From Corynespora cassiicola (Eukaryota > Ascomycota > Dothideomycetes > Pleosporales > Corynesporascaceae), in the NCBI GenBank assembly GCA_022059125.1, contig JAEUWY010000002.1, positions 1,612,001 through 1,676,000 of the forward strand: a stretch of DNA of 64,000 nt. Direction: 5' to 3'. The notes beneath the pieces are model-generated. The model was given only the letters and a program-made list of their open reading frames with translations. It had not been told where the DNA came from and ran no database searches. Of this stretch, positions 1-10,983 are shown one piece after another. The position numbers were made by a program, and so were the translations under genes. Position 1 is the stretch's first letter, and the number at the start of each line of letters is the position of its first letter.

Positions 1-2110
1 GAAGCCTGTGGGCTCTTGGGTCAGAAGTGTCCCTGGCATAAGACGCGAGAAACGAGCGACGAAAGGGAAAGGCTTCCAAGCTAGGCAGGTAGCGACAGGG
101 CAGAAGAGAGAAGATGAAACCAGGGCTCTGGAAAATCAAGAAAGGACAGGAGCAAGCGACCAAAAGAGAGTGAGGGATGGCTGACAAGCGATGGCAGGAG
201 AGAAGGACTTGTGACGTTGTTCGTTGCAGCGCGGCCAAGTCGACTTCCAAATGCGGGTTTCAGAAGGGAACCGTGTACGTACACTATCACAGCATTGGCG
301 GAAGCGGCCGTCAGACAGACACTGTCGGAGAAAATGGCTCTGGGGGTCCAAGATGGAAGAGGACTAGACGGCAGTTGGGGGATTGGGGATTGGGGCGGGC
401 AGCAAAGAGTAAGGGTATATTCAAGTCTTAGCTCGAGCGACCAAAAAGTAAAAAAAAAGAGACAAGACCAGACAAGGCAAGACAAGGAGTGAATGGAATG
501 GCAAAAGCACTGGGCGATGGATGGGGGCACGAAGAAAAGAGCGTCAAGCCCGCAGAGGATTGCAGCCAGCACCAGTCGCAGGTGGAGGAGGTGACGGGGA
601 GGAGGACGATGGAGTTGCGAGGAGCGGAGGCGGCGACGAGCGTGTCGAGACACACAGAGACTTCGAGGGCTGGGCGTTGAGTTTTGGCCCGAGCGCGGAG
701 GGGGCAGGCACGGGAGAGATGCAGAGCACGGACAAGGCCTGGAGAGACGGTGCGAAGCGAAAGGCCAGCGCGGCCGCAGATAAAGAGGAGACGACCGGGG
801 GGGAGGCGGCCGGGGGGTCGAGGTGGCTTCAATTGGCCACGCGAGTCGAGACGGACGCCAGAGGCAGGCCCACGCGGTGCACCGAGGGCAGGGCGGAGGC
901 GACGGCAGACGGCGGGCAGCTAGCAGCTAGCAGACGGTGGGCAATGGCGGGCGACGGCGGACGACGGTGAGGATGGCGATGGCGATGATGCGGTGGATGC
1001 GGTGGTGACGGCTGGTCGCAGGCGGCCGTGGTTGCGGGTGGAGACATGCGAATGGAGCCCGCACGGCCCCTCTGGGCCCTGCAGCTGGCACGCAGCGCAG
1101 CCTCCTCGCCCGTCGGCACGCTCGTCTCTTCCTCAGGCCGCCACGTCTGGCGTCGCGTGCCTCCAGGGACGCTCCCGTGGGTGCCTCTCGCGCTGCGGTG
1201 CATGAACCGCTGCGGCCAGCCGTCGGCCTCAGGTGCTTGCGCCTGCTTGGGCTTGCTGGCCGTGCGGGCGCTCGACAGTGCCAGCCTTTGCAGCTAACGG
1301 TCGCTTCGCTGCCTGAGACGACTCAAATGAATCAAGGGGTTATATTAAGGTACAGAGGCACTCCTTCAAGGGAACGCGGCTCCCTCGCACCACCCGTCCA
1401 CCTGCGCGCCTGGCTTCCGGCCATGGTCAGCCGCCTTCATCTCGCCTCGTTCCCGCTTGATGTCATTTCTCCGCATCGTTGCCGTCTCCTTCCCTCCAAG
1501 CTTTCCGCCAGCTTCACATCGCCCCGTCACGTGCGGGCCTGATGGTGTCACGTGCACGGTGCCTGCCTAATGGAGCATCCCGTGCTCAGGCCACCACCAC
1601 CACCACCACTACTGCTACTGCTACTACTACCCCACCACTACTAGCTCAATCAAAGACACCTCAACATCTCATTGCATCTCACTCCGTCCACACCTCTCTG
1701 GTCCTTGTGCTGCACCACGCCTCTGCCGTCCGCCTCTGCCGCCCGCCATGGCTCGTCTGTCCCAGGTCGAGCCGTGCTTCCCAATGCTCTCTAATGCAAG
1801 CCATTGCTGATACTAACCTTAGACGCCCTTGGTGACGCCCCATCGTCGCCAAATACACGCCTCCCCCGAGCGTGTGTTGTTCGGATACAGTTGGCTGTCA
1901 ACCCACGCTGACCCATGTTGCCTAGTCCGTCCATCTAGTCAGCCTGGGGCCGACATCAGCCAGACGCGAGAAACATCCCCGCCCCAAGGTTGCGCAACGC
2001 CACCATCCACATTCCCAAAGTTTCATCCAGATGAAGCACCGACCGGTAATGATGATACCCACTTGCAAATCTCCAGAGCACCGGCCACCCCTCGCATCTG
2101 CAAGCTGCGC
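1..2110. other. Gene-poor left edge, strand-asymmetric
   Basis: I see no convincing gene here. From 1 to about 1000 the plus strand is strongly purine-rich (AG runs, many gagg/aaga words), so the minus strand is pyrimidine-rich. That is how leaders and core promoters look elsewhere in this window, so this could be the promoter and leader of a minus-strand gene beyond the left edge (inference). From about 1370 the plus strand becomes pyrimidine-rich, as expected of a leader for a plus-strand transcript such as the doubtful ORF that follows. A trinucleotide tract sits at about 1591-1649. Open frames in this stretch show unstructured low-complexity translations without domain motifs. Confidence 0.4.
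1591..1649. repeat. CAC/ACT/GCT trinucleotide tract
   Basis: An imperfect trinucleotide microsatellite: a run of CAC units passes into ACT and GCT units and back to CAC/ACT. It lies in pyrimidine-rich non-coding sequence and is probably length-variable between isolates. Confidence 0.7.
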
Positions 2111-2812
2111 ATGCCGCCTCGAGACCCACCACGCTCACCTGTGCCCTCTGCAAATATTGGTCTCCATCGCTCTCCCCGTGCTTCCCTATTGCTAGAGACC
2201 CCAGCCCGCCCTGGCCATTCAGCTCGCCTGAGGCAGCTGTTCGAGAATGCCACCCTCAATTCCACCTCTCCTTCGCAGCGTACCGCCCCGCTCTACCCAC
2301 AACTTCCCAACGTTTCCAGGACCTGTTCGATTGCATCTTCTAAAGAGGGCCGTAAATCTCGGCACCTCTCCACGCCATCAACAGTAACCCCCAAGGATCC
2401 GCCGGGAAAAGAGTTACTTTGCGACTGTATTCCCTTCCAAAAGTCATCTGGAAGAACCTCGGGCGGGCTTGTTTTAGAAGTGGACCCTCATGTCCGAAAT
2501 TCTGATCCTTTTGTCCAATCCCACACTGCCATCGAAGACTGGTTGACTGCCCTCCCTGTCGCGAAAAATTCCGAATGCCTTGGTCAGCTCCATCCTACTC
2601 GCGCACGCCATAAGAAAAAAGGGAGCGGCGAAGCCCTTCAGCTTGACCACGTCGGCTCCTCGAGTACCGAAACTATCCGCATCGTGCACAGGGCAGTTCC
2701 AAGGAAACCGTCGAGTCAATCGCCTTCTAGCTCGTCTCCAGAAGCTTCCCTGCGCCACGTTTCCAACTTCTGCAAGCGCCTGGACCTGAGCGATGCCACC
2801 ACAAGCCACTGA
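2111..2812 (+). CDS. Doubtful hypothetical protein, Ser/Pro/Arg-rich
   Basis: An open frame runs to the stop at 2810-2812. It is open upstream to about 1829 without an ATG; the first in-frame ATG is at 2111, giving 233 residues. The translation is rich in Ser, Pro and Arg, looks disordered, and contains a short possible helix (ARLRQLFENATL, near residue 40). I recognise no domain. Codon third positions look moderately coding-like and the pyrimidine-rich sequence upstream resembles a fungal leader. A different frame just past the stop is also open for about 35 codons and lysine-rich, so an intron or 3' exon may be missing. It could be a real orphan gene, one exon of a larger gene, or chance. 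Confidence 0.3.
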   Translation: MPPRDPPRSPVPSANIGLHRSPRASLLLETPARPGHSARLRQLFENATLNSTSPSQRTAPLYPQLPNVSRTCSIASSKEGRKSRHLSTPSTVTPKDPPGKELLCDCIPFQKSSGRTSGGLVLEVDPHVRNSDPFVQSHTAIEDWLTALPVAKNSECLGQLHPTRARHKKKGSGEALQLDHVGSSSTETIRIVHRAVPRKPSSQSPSSSSPEASLRHVSNFCKRLDLSDATTSH

Positions 2813-3913
2813 AAAAGAAACCAAAAGATGTGGTCGCCACCAAGAAAAACACCTGCACGTTTGAACCCGTGCAGCTGCAGTCTATGCATCGATTGTGATT
2901 CGCTGTACTACTACCTGCCCTCCAGCTTGTCAAACACTTCGGTCTTACCTCGCTCACAGTAGGCACGAGCCCAATGCTCTTCCAAGGCCTCATTCTTTGC
3001 TTCACAGCGCAGATTGCCCCTAAGGGAACAAGAACCACACGACGGATTCTCCCATGGTTCTGTGGAAGCAGGCTAGATCACAACAGACACAAGATCCTCA
3101 TATCTTCACGGACGGTACAAAACTCTAGTTGCTGGGGATGGCAACCGCCAAGTTTTGGACATCCACAGGTTGGTAGCCGAATGTATTTTCTCATTGGGAT
3201 TATTTGCATGCCTTCGTATCCGTATTCTAATTGAGAAATGAACACGTCGTCTTGGGTTCACTTTCTGTTCGTTGGCAAGATATGGGGCCAGTTCTTTTCC
3301 ACGTCGATATTCTTGAGATGGATATGGAAAAGAGCGGGTCCTCTTGCATACCAACAAACTGACTAACCTTATAAACCCCATTACTAATATTTGTCTTTTA
3401 CTGCCAAATCCATTACAGCCGGCTCATCCGGGTTCGCCCAGCATCGAGTGAGGGGACACTAAAGTTTGAGATGATCTCGTGTAGTGACATGCGATGCGGA
3501 AAAAAAAACTATCCTCTATACGGATTGGACAAGCTGTCTTGCTTTCTCGAAAAAGTATGGCGCACGGTCTCAATGGCCGGATCGCGATCTTTAGTTTTTC
3601 TAATCGTTCCGAATCATTGGGCGTAGATCTACTAGCCTCTGAACAGGTACGAGTACCACGACGTTATCTCCTGTAGGGCCGAGGCAGCTGACGTCAGAGT
3701 AGCCAACATGGTCTCCGGAGCGCCCTCCACACATACTCAGTGCGGCCCGACTAAGGTACAACAAACCAAGTCGAGATCTGCGGGGTAGCTATTGCAGCTT
3801 CAAATTGACTGCGCGTCCACATACCCCGCCGAATAATAAATTTCTCAGAGTACAATTCATAGCCACGCTCTTCAATTGAAGCTTTTGCAGCATCAATTCC
3901 TTCCCAAATCAAC
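2813..3913. other. Intergenic region before the HSP31-type gene
   Basis: About 1.1 kb with less G+C than its surroundings and no supported gene. It should contain the promoter of the downstream DJ-1/HSP31-type gene. Short frames on both strands have no recognisable motifs. Confidence 0.4.
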
Positions 3914-4842
3914 ATGGCACCCCCTCGTCGAGCTCTTATTGCAATCACCTCAGCGCATGCACCTCTTTACCCAGAGGGAAAGGAAACAGGTCCGAAGCTG
4001 TGCAATTGCTCTAAGAAGACATGTCACGCTGATGCCCAACAGGCCTCTTCATCACCGAAGCCCTCCATCCATTCAACGTCTTCAAAGCTGCAGGCTTCGA
4101 GGTTGACCTTGTCTCTGAGACAGGTACCTACCAGCCGGATTGGCTCAGCCAGACCAAAGACTGGCTCCCCGAGGAAGATCGCAAGGTGTGGGAGGACCAC
4201 AATAGCGAATTTCGTAGCAAGCTTGACAAGCTGCTCAAACCCTCGGATGTGAACTGGAAGGATGTGTGTCTCCTACCTGAACGATACACGTTGATTTTAG
4301 CTTGCTGACCACATATGTAGTATGGGCTTTTCTTTGCATCGGCGGGACATGCCTCGCTAATTGATTATCCTGATGCCAAGGGCCTGCAGTCTCTGGCTTC
4401 TGATATCTATGCAGCGAATAAAGGCATCCTCTCGGCTGTGTGCCACGGAGGTGCAATTTTTCCCGGCATCCTCGACCCGGAGACGAAGAAGCCAGTTATT
4501 TCTGGCAAGCGGGTCACAGGTTTTACAACCAAGGGTGAAGAAGAGTACGTCTGCCCCGATCCTTTTAGGCGGAAACGTCCTATAACCTGCCCTTTTTGAG
4601 GAGGATTCGCTAACGGATACCCCTTTCTTGCTTATAGGGAAGGCGTCCTTGACACGATCAAGAGCTGGAATAGACCCACTATTGAGGCGAGTGCAGCGGG
4701 TGCGGGTGCACAGTATATTGCTCCGCCCGGACCGTGGGATAGCTTTGCGGTCACGGATGGGCGGCTCGTGACTGGTGCGAATCCGGCGAGTGCACACAAG
4801 ACTGCTGTAGAGGCGGTCAAGGCGTTTGACGCACTGTCTTAA
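3914..4842 (+). CDS. DJ-1/PfpI superfamily, HSP31-type glyoxalase III/chaperone
   Basis: Spliced model with exons 3914-3989, 4043-4263, 4321-4544 and 4638-4842, 241 residues, closing in frame. The protein begins with the family strand RRALIAITSAH and continues with an HSP31-like segment (LFITEALHPFNVF, AGFEVDLVSETG). The nucleophile elbow AVCHGG puts the catalytic cysteine at about C140, followed by GPAI/GAIF-like sequence. HSP31 proteins convert methylglyoxal to D-lactate without glutathione and protect against carbonyl and oxidative stress in the cytosol; the family role is known, its application here is inference. Intron 1 has a weak donor (GTCCGA) but gives the expected TGLFITEA join. The gene is convergent with kynureninase. 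Length matches HSP31 (about 230-245 residues). Confidence 0.88.
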
Positions 4843-5209
4843 GCTGCTATGTGGCTTCCAGAGTACGACGAAAGTTCGTGACTTTAATTGTCAATGTTCA
4901 GTTGGCGCTTTTGTGCTACACTCTAGTAGTTGACTGAGATGAGAGGAGTTCAACAACAGAACATGCAACAATCGACGAAAGTATTACTTGTAGAGGGTGA
5001 CACAACAATAGGAAGCATGTTTGTTCAAAGGTTCTCATTTCTCGCAGCACAATCGTCTAAACAGAAACAGCTTTGAACTTTTGAATGATTCATTTCGTAA
5101 TCCTATCATATGCCATGCTCAACGCTAGCTATTTCATAAACCCAATACAACTACGAATTGAAAGAGAGAAAAAAAAAATATATCGACTCATCCATCCTAC
5201 TTTCGGTAC
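4843..5209. other. Convergent 3' intergenic region
   Basis: This 367-bp AT-rich gap separates the stops of the convergent HSP31-type and kynureninase genes. It should hold both 3' UTRs and polyadenylation signals, including an A-rich run near 5167-5182. No ORF or RNA gene is visible. Confidence 0.5.
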
Positions 5210-6646
5210 CTATGGCTGTGCCGCCGCTTTGGGCTGAAGTGCTTTCTCGAATACCTGCATAAATTTGCAGACATCACTAAACGTATTGTATAGTGGCGCC
5301 GGCGCCACACGAATAATGCCCGGCTTCCTCTTGTCGCAAATAACGCCATTCGCCTCGAGCGCCGCGCTGACATCCTCCATGAAATCCTCCTGCAGGAGGA
5401 CGCTCAGCTGTGCGCCACGGAACCGCGGGTCCGCCGGCGAGATGATCTCGAACGGCGCCTTCCCATCCTTGGGATTCCTCTGCGCAATACGCGCCAGCAG
5501 GTTCTCCGCGTACGCCGTCAGGAGCAGCGACCTTGACCTCAGCTCCGCCATGGACGTCCTGTTGAAGACGCTCAGCGAGCCAGACAGGCACGTCAAGTCG
5601 ACAATGGATGGGTTCGAGCACTGGAAGCCCTGGGCTCCGGGCGTGGGCTTGAAGTTGTTGTCCATGAGGAAGCGGGAGCTCTTGTCGTGGCCGTACCACC
5701 CCTTGAGGCCCGTGTAGTGGCCGTTGTCGCCGTGCTTCTCGTGCACAAAGGCGCCCGCCACGGAGCCCGCGCCCGTGTTCATGTACTTGTACGTGCACCA
5801 GCAGGCAAAGTCGACGTCCCAGTCGTGCAGCTTGAGCTCGACGTTTCCGGCGGCGTGGGCGAGGTCCCAGCCGATGGTCAGGCCGTGCTTGCGGGCGTGC
5901 GCGGTAATGGTGGGGATGTCGAGGAGCTGGCCGCTGTAGTACTGGATTCCGGGGAGCAGGATGAGGGCCAGCTCGTCGGCGTGCTTGGTGATGAGGTCGA
6001 GGATCTTGTCCGTGGTGATGAGGTAGCCGTCGTCTGGCTCGACGAGCAGCATGGATTGCTTTGGGTCCAGGCCGTGCCATTCGATCTGGGACTCGATGGC
6101 GTAGTAGTCGCTGGGGAAGGGCCGCCACTCGCACATGATCTTGTGCTTCTTGGCCGTGGGCTTGTAGAAGGCGGCCATCATCAGGTGCAGGTTGATGGTC
6201 AGCGTGTTCATGGCGACGATTTCCGAGGGCGAGGCGCCGACGATGTCGGCCATTTTTCTTGAGCAGTCGGCGGCCATGTCTTGGTAGGGCGTGAGCGGTG
6301 AGTCCTTGAGTTGCTGGAAGTGTGCGTTGACGGCGATGGAGCCCCAGGTCTTGAGGTAGGCGTTGAGGTGCTCGCCCACTGCTTTGGGCTGCAGGCCCAG
6401 CGAGTTTCCGCAAAAGTAGATGCTCTCATCTTCAGGACTCGAGGCTGGAGCTGCAGTCTTGGCGTCGTCCGAGAGAGATGTTCGTTTGAGCTGGGCCTTG
6501 GTGGGGATCAAGAACTCGTCGCGGAAAGTCTTCAAGATGTCGCTGTGGTTATCGAGAGACTGCGCAAACTCCAGCAGGTCGGCATCCGCAGGCCAAGAGG
6601 GCTTCTGGCCTCCGCGGAGCTGTTCAACGGCACTCTTCACGTCCAT
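5210..6646 (-). CDS. bna5: Kynureninase (L-kynurenine hydrolase)
   Basis: An intronless frame of 478 residues, the usual length for fungal kynureninase. This PLP enzyme of fold type I cleaves kynurenine to anthranilate plus alanine, or 3-hydroxykynurenine to 3-hydroxyanthranilate on the route to NAD. Visible family landmarks are FCGNSLGLQPK near residues 78-88, the GWDLAHAAGN segment with cofactor-contacting D261 and H264, and the Schiff-base lysine K287 in CTYKYMNTGAG. The C-terminal small domain carries RGAQLSV and a terminal RVAPAPLYN. The start at 6646 is the only ATG consistent with the conserved N-terminus. It is divergent from the IDO gene over a 415-bp shared promoter rich in CCG/CGG triplets, which fits co-regulation of the two steps. 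Confidence 0.96.
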   Translation of the reverse strand: MDVKSAVEQLRGGQKPSWPADADLLEFAQSLDNHSDILKTFRDEFLIPTKAQLKRTSLSDDAKTAAPASSPEDESIYFCGNSLGLQPKAVGEHLNAYLKTWGSIAVNAHFQQLKDSPLTPYQDMAADCSRKMADIVGASPSEIVAMNTLTINLHLMMAAFYKPTAKKHKIMCEWRPFPSDYYAIESQIEWHGLDPKQSMLLVEPDDGYLITTDKILDLITKHADELALILLPGIQYYSGQLLDIPTITAHARKHGLTIGWDLAHAAGNVELKLHDWDVDFACWCTYKYMNTGAGSVAGAFVHEKHGDNGHYTGLKGWYGHDKSSRFLMDNNFKPTPGAQGFQCSNPSIVDLTCLSGSLSVFNRTSMAELRSRSLLLTAYAENLLARIAQRNPKDGKAPFEIISPADPRFRGAQLSVLLQEDFMEDVSAALEANGVICDKRKPGIIRVAPAPLYNTFSDVCKFMQVFEKALQPKAAAQP

Positions 6647-7061
6647 GATGATAGTACAGGTGGCTTGATGTTGGTCGTAGAGATGATGTGTTCGTCAGAG
6701 GCCAAGATGCCGGTTAAAGAGAGAAAAAGAGATCGTGAATTGCCGTTTATGTCTTCTTCTGCGAGGACGGGCCATGACACTATATATGGTGGTCATCGCC
6801 ATGATTTTGCTGTATCATTTTCTCCCGTCTACATCCGATGCGCCATCTCATCGTCTCCACTAGCACCTTCCGTTTTCGGTCCGCTTCCGACGGCCTTCCG
6901 ACGGCCTTCCGTTCCGTCGTAAAGGTGGTGAGAGACTTGGAAATAACATAGCAGAGTGGGCCCTCAGATTCCACGATAAAATAGATGCTTGGTGCCGTGA
7001 AAATGATGATACATAGTTTTCTAGTAATTCCACACCACGATAATAGCGTCTATCTTCCACC
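6647..7061. promoter_or_regulatory. Bidirectional promoter of kynureninase and IDO genes
   Basis: The two start codons face away from each other across 415 bp. The middle holds a dense block of CCG/CGG triplets at 6868-6919, described separately, and a TATATA-like element near 6780-6786. Shared use of this region by two enzymes of tryptophan breakdown is inferred from geometry. Confidence 0.7.
6877..6919. promoter_or_regulatory. Array of CCG/CGG palindromes, candidate zinc-cluster sites
   Basis: Read directly: CGGTCCG at 6877-6883, CCGACGG at 6887-6893, CCGACGG at 6898-6904, and CCGTTCCG at about 6909-6916. The two CCGACGG copies lie in an 11-bp direct repeat (TTCCGACGGCC twice), one helical turn apart. 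Inverted or everted CGG triplets are the classic binding sites of fungal Zn2Cys6 dimers. The next gene but one encodes such a regulator, so these are its candidate operators (inference). Confidence 0.55.
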
Positions 7062-8379
7062 ATGAGTCCTCACAAGATTAACATCCGTCCCACTCCCGCA
7101 TCACTTCCGTTGTACGGCATCTCAAAGAATGGGTTCCTACCCGAGGAGGTACCCCTAGAGCGGCTACCGCACGATTATTACCGACCATGGGAGAGCGTCA
7201 TCGAACAGCTACCGCTGCTTATCGAGGCGCAGCTTGTGAGAGAGCACACTGCTCGATGGCCAACCCTTACAACCGAATTTTTGCAAAGCGAACCAGAATG
7301 GCAACGAGCCTACTCGATGTTGACCGTCATAGCCCAAGGCTACGTCTGGGAGGGCCCGGAACCGGCCAATGTGAGTGAACCGACCGCAAAGACATCCATC
7401 ACAATAGTTTGCTAACGAATCCCTCTAGCATCTCCCTGCTGCCATATCCATCCCACTCCTCCAGATATCCGAACACCTCGAGGTGCACCCCATCGCAACT
7501 TATGCAGCCTTGAACCTGTGGAACTGGAGGCCACTCAGCAAAGGTGTAGACTTCACCCAGCCTGATAATTTGGTAGCACTCCACACCGCGACGGGGACTG
7601 ACGACGAGTCATGGTTCCTCATCATATCAAATGCCATGGAAGCTAGGGCCGGACCGTTGATCCATACCATGCTGGCTTCCATGGAGGCAGTGGAGGTGGA
7701 CGATGTCCCTACTATTATCCATGGCCTTGAATATTTCACAGAGAGCCTGAGGGATATTGGCCGCCTTCTGGAGCGTATGGATGAACGATGCAATCCTCAG
7801 GTGTTCTACCACACAATCCGACCCTTCCTGGCAGGTAGCATGAACATGGAAGCCGCCGGGCTGCCAAACGGCGTGTTTTACGATGAAGGCGATGGTAAAG
7901 GCGGCTGGAGAAAGTATCGAGGCGGAAGCAACGGACAAAGCTCACTTCTTCAATTCTTCGATGCCGTCCTTTCAGTCAACCACGCCCGGTGCGGAGGCTT
8001 CCATGCCGAGATGCGACGCTACATGCCAGGTCCGCATGCCAGGTTCCTCGACGATATCGAGGCTACCGCCAATATCCGCAGCTATGTCGATAGCCACCAA
8101 GACAACGCCGAGCTGTTAAAGGCCTTTAACAACGCCGTAGCAGCCCTCAGCGGTTTCCGCGACAAGCACATTGCGCTCGTGACTAGGTACATTGTCATTC
8201 CCAGTCGCGCAGGCAAGCCGCCTCATATCACGGCTCGTAAAGACATTGCTTCCATGTCGACAAAGATGGCATCGGAAAAGCCCCAAACGCAGGAATTGGT
8301 GGGCACGGGCGGCACAAAACTGATACCCTTTTTGAGAACATCGAGAGACGAAACCAGCGAGGCTGCGGTTGTGAGATAG
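7062..8379 (+). CDS. bna2: Indoleamine 2,3-dioxygenase (tryptophan to N-formylkynurenine)
   Basis: Two exons, 7062-7370 and 7429-8379, giving 419 residues. The intron has donor GTGAGT and branch site GCTAACG. IDO is a cytosolic haem dioxygenase opening the tryptophan indole ring, the first step of the kynurenine pathway. Family landmarks include the N-terminal FLPEEVPLERLP-like segment, an IRPFLAGS motif, the SSLLQFFDAVL helix, and FRDKHIALVTRYI with the proximal haem ligand at about H350. The C-terminal 60 residues after VIPSRAGKPP are less conserved. The gene is divergent from kynureninase, the later enzyme of the same pathway, and only 21 bp separate its stop from that of the convergent Zn2Cys6 gene. 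The intervening formamidase gene is not seen in this window. Confidence 0.95.
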
Positions 8380-8400
8380 TCGTTGTATTGTGCTGGGCCT

Positions 8401-10582
8401 TTACAAAAGGCCTTGCTGATCATAGATTGGGAAGAGGGGTATGTCGGCCACAGATGCGCCGCTCATATTATGAGTCCCGGGCTGGAGGAAATCTTGAAGG
8501 GCTTGGTCATTCTCGGTCAGCCAGGGCAATGCGAAGAAGTCCGCATCATAGATAGTCCAGTCAGATGAGGCTGTAGCCGAGGTGCTGTCTTGGTCTGGGA
8601 CGGACGAGACGCACGACTGAAGGGTGGGTGGGGCACGGCTTGTTGGCGGCTCGGAAAGGGATGCTTCGGAACTCGGAGGTAGAAGACCAAATAATTGCGA
8701 GGAAGCCTGTTTGCGCTGAGAGCGTAGCTGAATTTCTCTCTTCCTCACGTGTGTCGTTGTAGTCTTCAGTAGTGACTGCAGAATGAGCGAGTATTGTCGG
8801 GCATGAGGGTCCACTTTGCCGAAATAGTCCAGGCAACGGATCGACCTTTTGCAGTCTTCCTCAAAAACGAGGCCCGAGCGGCCTAATATTCCCACTGCCA
8901 ACACAAGGGAAGCAGTGAATAGCCAAGACCTATCAGACAATGTCAGCAGCAATGAGCAAGGCGAGGTTGGATTTACTCACACTATGAGGGGCATCCTGAG
9001 GGGCATTTTGCCCGCTTCAATTACTGTCTGTAGAGTCTCTACAAACGATGCCGCAGCGTCAAGTGCCGCGTCGGCATACTTCCGTTTTTCCTGGTGTTCC
9101 ACATGCGTACCTCCTCCCTTCAAAGAAGCACCCATGTACTCGTACAGCTCGTAGATTAGGAAAGGTCTGGTCAGCAGCATGATTCCATAATAATATGAGC
9201 ACAGTGTAGAACAGGCCCCCACGACTGCTTCCCTCGAAGAAGTGTTGATGATTGACCATGAAGTGGCGTCGGACAATAGTCTTAACCAGTTGGATGCCCA
9301 TCCTTTGAGTTGATGGGACACGTAATTGGCAATGCGTAATGAGATGCGTTTGCGGGAATAGACTTCTACCACTACGCGCTCGATGATCATGAACATCTGC
9401 ACGCTGGCGTCTAATATATGGGCCTGGAGGTCACTACTTATCTCTGCGAGACTGTATTTTACCGTACAGTCTACGTCTGATGTTGATGGAGGGCGGCCCA
9501 GCAGGTTGCTAATAAGCATATCGACACAACGGAGGCTCTTCCATATGCAATCTCTTAAGCTTCTGGTTGAAACACCAAATGAAGCATTTACTTCGGTCCG
9601 ATGAACACCTATTGCATAGGCGGTGCGGGCAGCCAGTGCTTATCGATGGTAAGTGGTGGCTTGTAGCAACGCATGGACTCAACTTACAAAAATATAAGTA
9701 TGCACCATTTGGTTGGAATGCACGAAGCATGAAGACAGCTACGAGTGCGAATCCTTGAACGGTAGACACATTCATACTACTGCATAAGTGCTTGAGAAGA
9801 AGGTCTCTTGCAAGTCTAAACCAAGCATCAGCCTTGGATTCCTGGCTTTCCTGCGCGCCTATGGCAAGAACCAAATAGAAGACAGCTGTAGTAGCGTCCG
9901 ATGGTTGTGATGTAGGTGTAGCAGCCCACGACTTGACCCGGACTAGCATTTCATCGTGATCGAATAACTGAACGAGTCCACTCGTCGCTACAGCATATTC
10001 TTTGACTAGAAGTTCGACTTCCTCCAGCACCACAGGTGGGAGTTGATTCTGATCTGCTGAAGGTGGCCGCGCAACTTCAATGATCGAATCCCGAGATGCT
10101 TGCACAGGGAAACCATCGGGATCAACCTCGGATGCGATAAGATGCCTGACGGTCTGCAGGAAGGAAAGGGGAGCGCAGTCTCCAATGAATATGACTTTCC
10201 CTTGGGCATCACGAAGTATCCGACCCTCTAATGGCACGGCTGTATCCTCTTGATGCTCGTCTCTACTGACAGTGGGGGAGAGAGAAGCCCTGTCACCAAT
10301 GGCAGCATCATGGCTTCGCGCTCGATCGCGAGGAACCCCCGATAACGGATCTCCCGCTCTTAGCTCTGTACATTGGTTTGGAGTATTTCCGACAGAACGC
10401 ACTTGGCCGCGTATTTTGGGCGCAGAAAAAGTGCATGTATCTGCACGACGCTTCCGCTTGCAATAGGCACATGGTTTTTCGCCGTCACATTTGACCTTGC
10501 GTTGCTTGCACAGATCGCATGCTGCTACGACCCGGTCCAGTCGGCGTCGTTTGTCCGGAGGGGCTGCGGGATCAGAGTCCAT
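8401..10582 (-). CDS. Zn(II)2Cys6 transcription factor with fungal-specific domain
   Basis: Three exons on the minus strand: 10582-9688, 9638-8981 and 8929-8401, 693 residues. The Zn2Cys6 cluster is complete: C22, C25, C32, C38, C41 and C50 in CDLCKQRKVKC...CAYC...C, preceded by a basic run (DKRRRLDR). The middle region (from about residue 180) matches the fungal-specific regulatory domain, including SLAARTAYAIGVHR created exactly by the first splice join, and a DMLISNLLGRP segment. Such proteins are nuclear DNA-binding activators, usually binding CGG triplets. Its neighbours are two kynurenine-pathway genes, one tail-to-tail at 21 bp, so control of tryptophan catabolism is a strong inference, not a demonstrated role. 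An in-frame extension upstream has no ATG, so I start at 10582. Confidence 0.9.
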
Positions 10583-10983
10583 GGCTGCAATGGTAATCAA
10601 ATTGGTCCTCCCAATCCGTTCACAATGGCTTCCGTCCTTGGCTCTATAACCGATGACGCAAATATATCTCGATTTCTGGTCACACTCTTATCTGCACAGA
10701 ATGTTTCGTTAACATGTCAGCAGGCCAGTTTGGCGACTGTGTCTGGTAAGAATGTTACTGACTATGGAAACTGTATACGTAAGAGAATCATGCGGTGACT
10801 GCGGGAGCGGGCTCGCGATGCATCACGAGGATGATGATTTGGTGCCTGCAAAGAAAGTTCCGACAAAGGAACAGTTCCAGTCGGATGGTGACGGAAGAAA
10901 GAAGAATAAGGCTCGGCTTAATGAACCTATGTGCCGAGGCGCCCACTTAAAGCATCCTTCAACGGCCGCTTGGCATCCAACCC

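Noticed and set aside
5687..6262. Plus-strand frame of 191 codons opposite kynureninase
   Set aside because: A GC-rich mirror frame of a well conserved enzyme gene, with no domain of its own.
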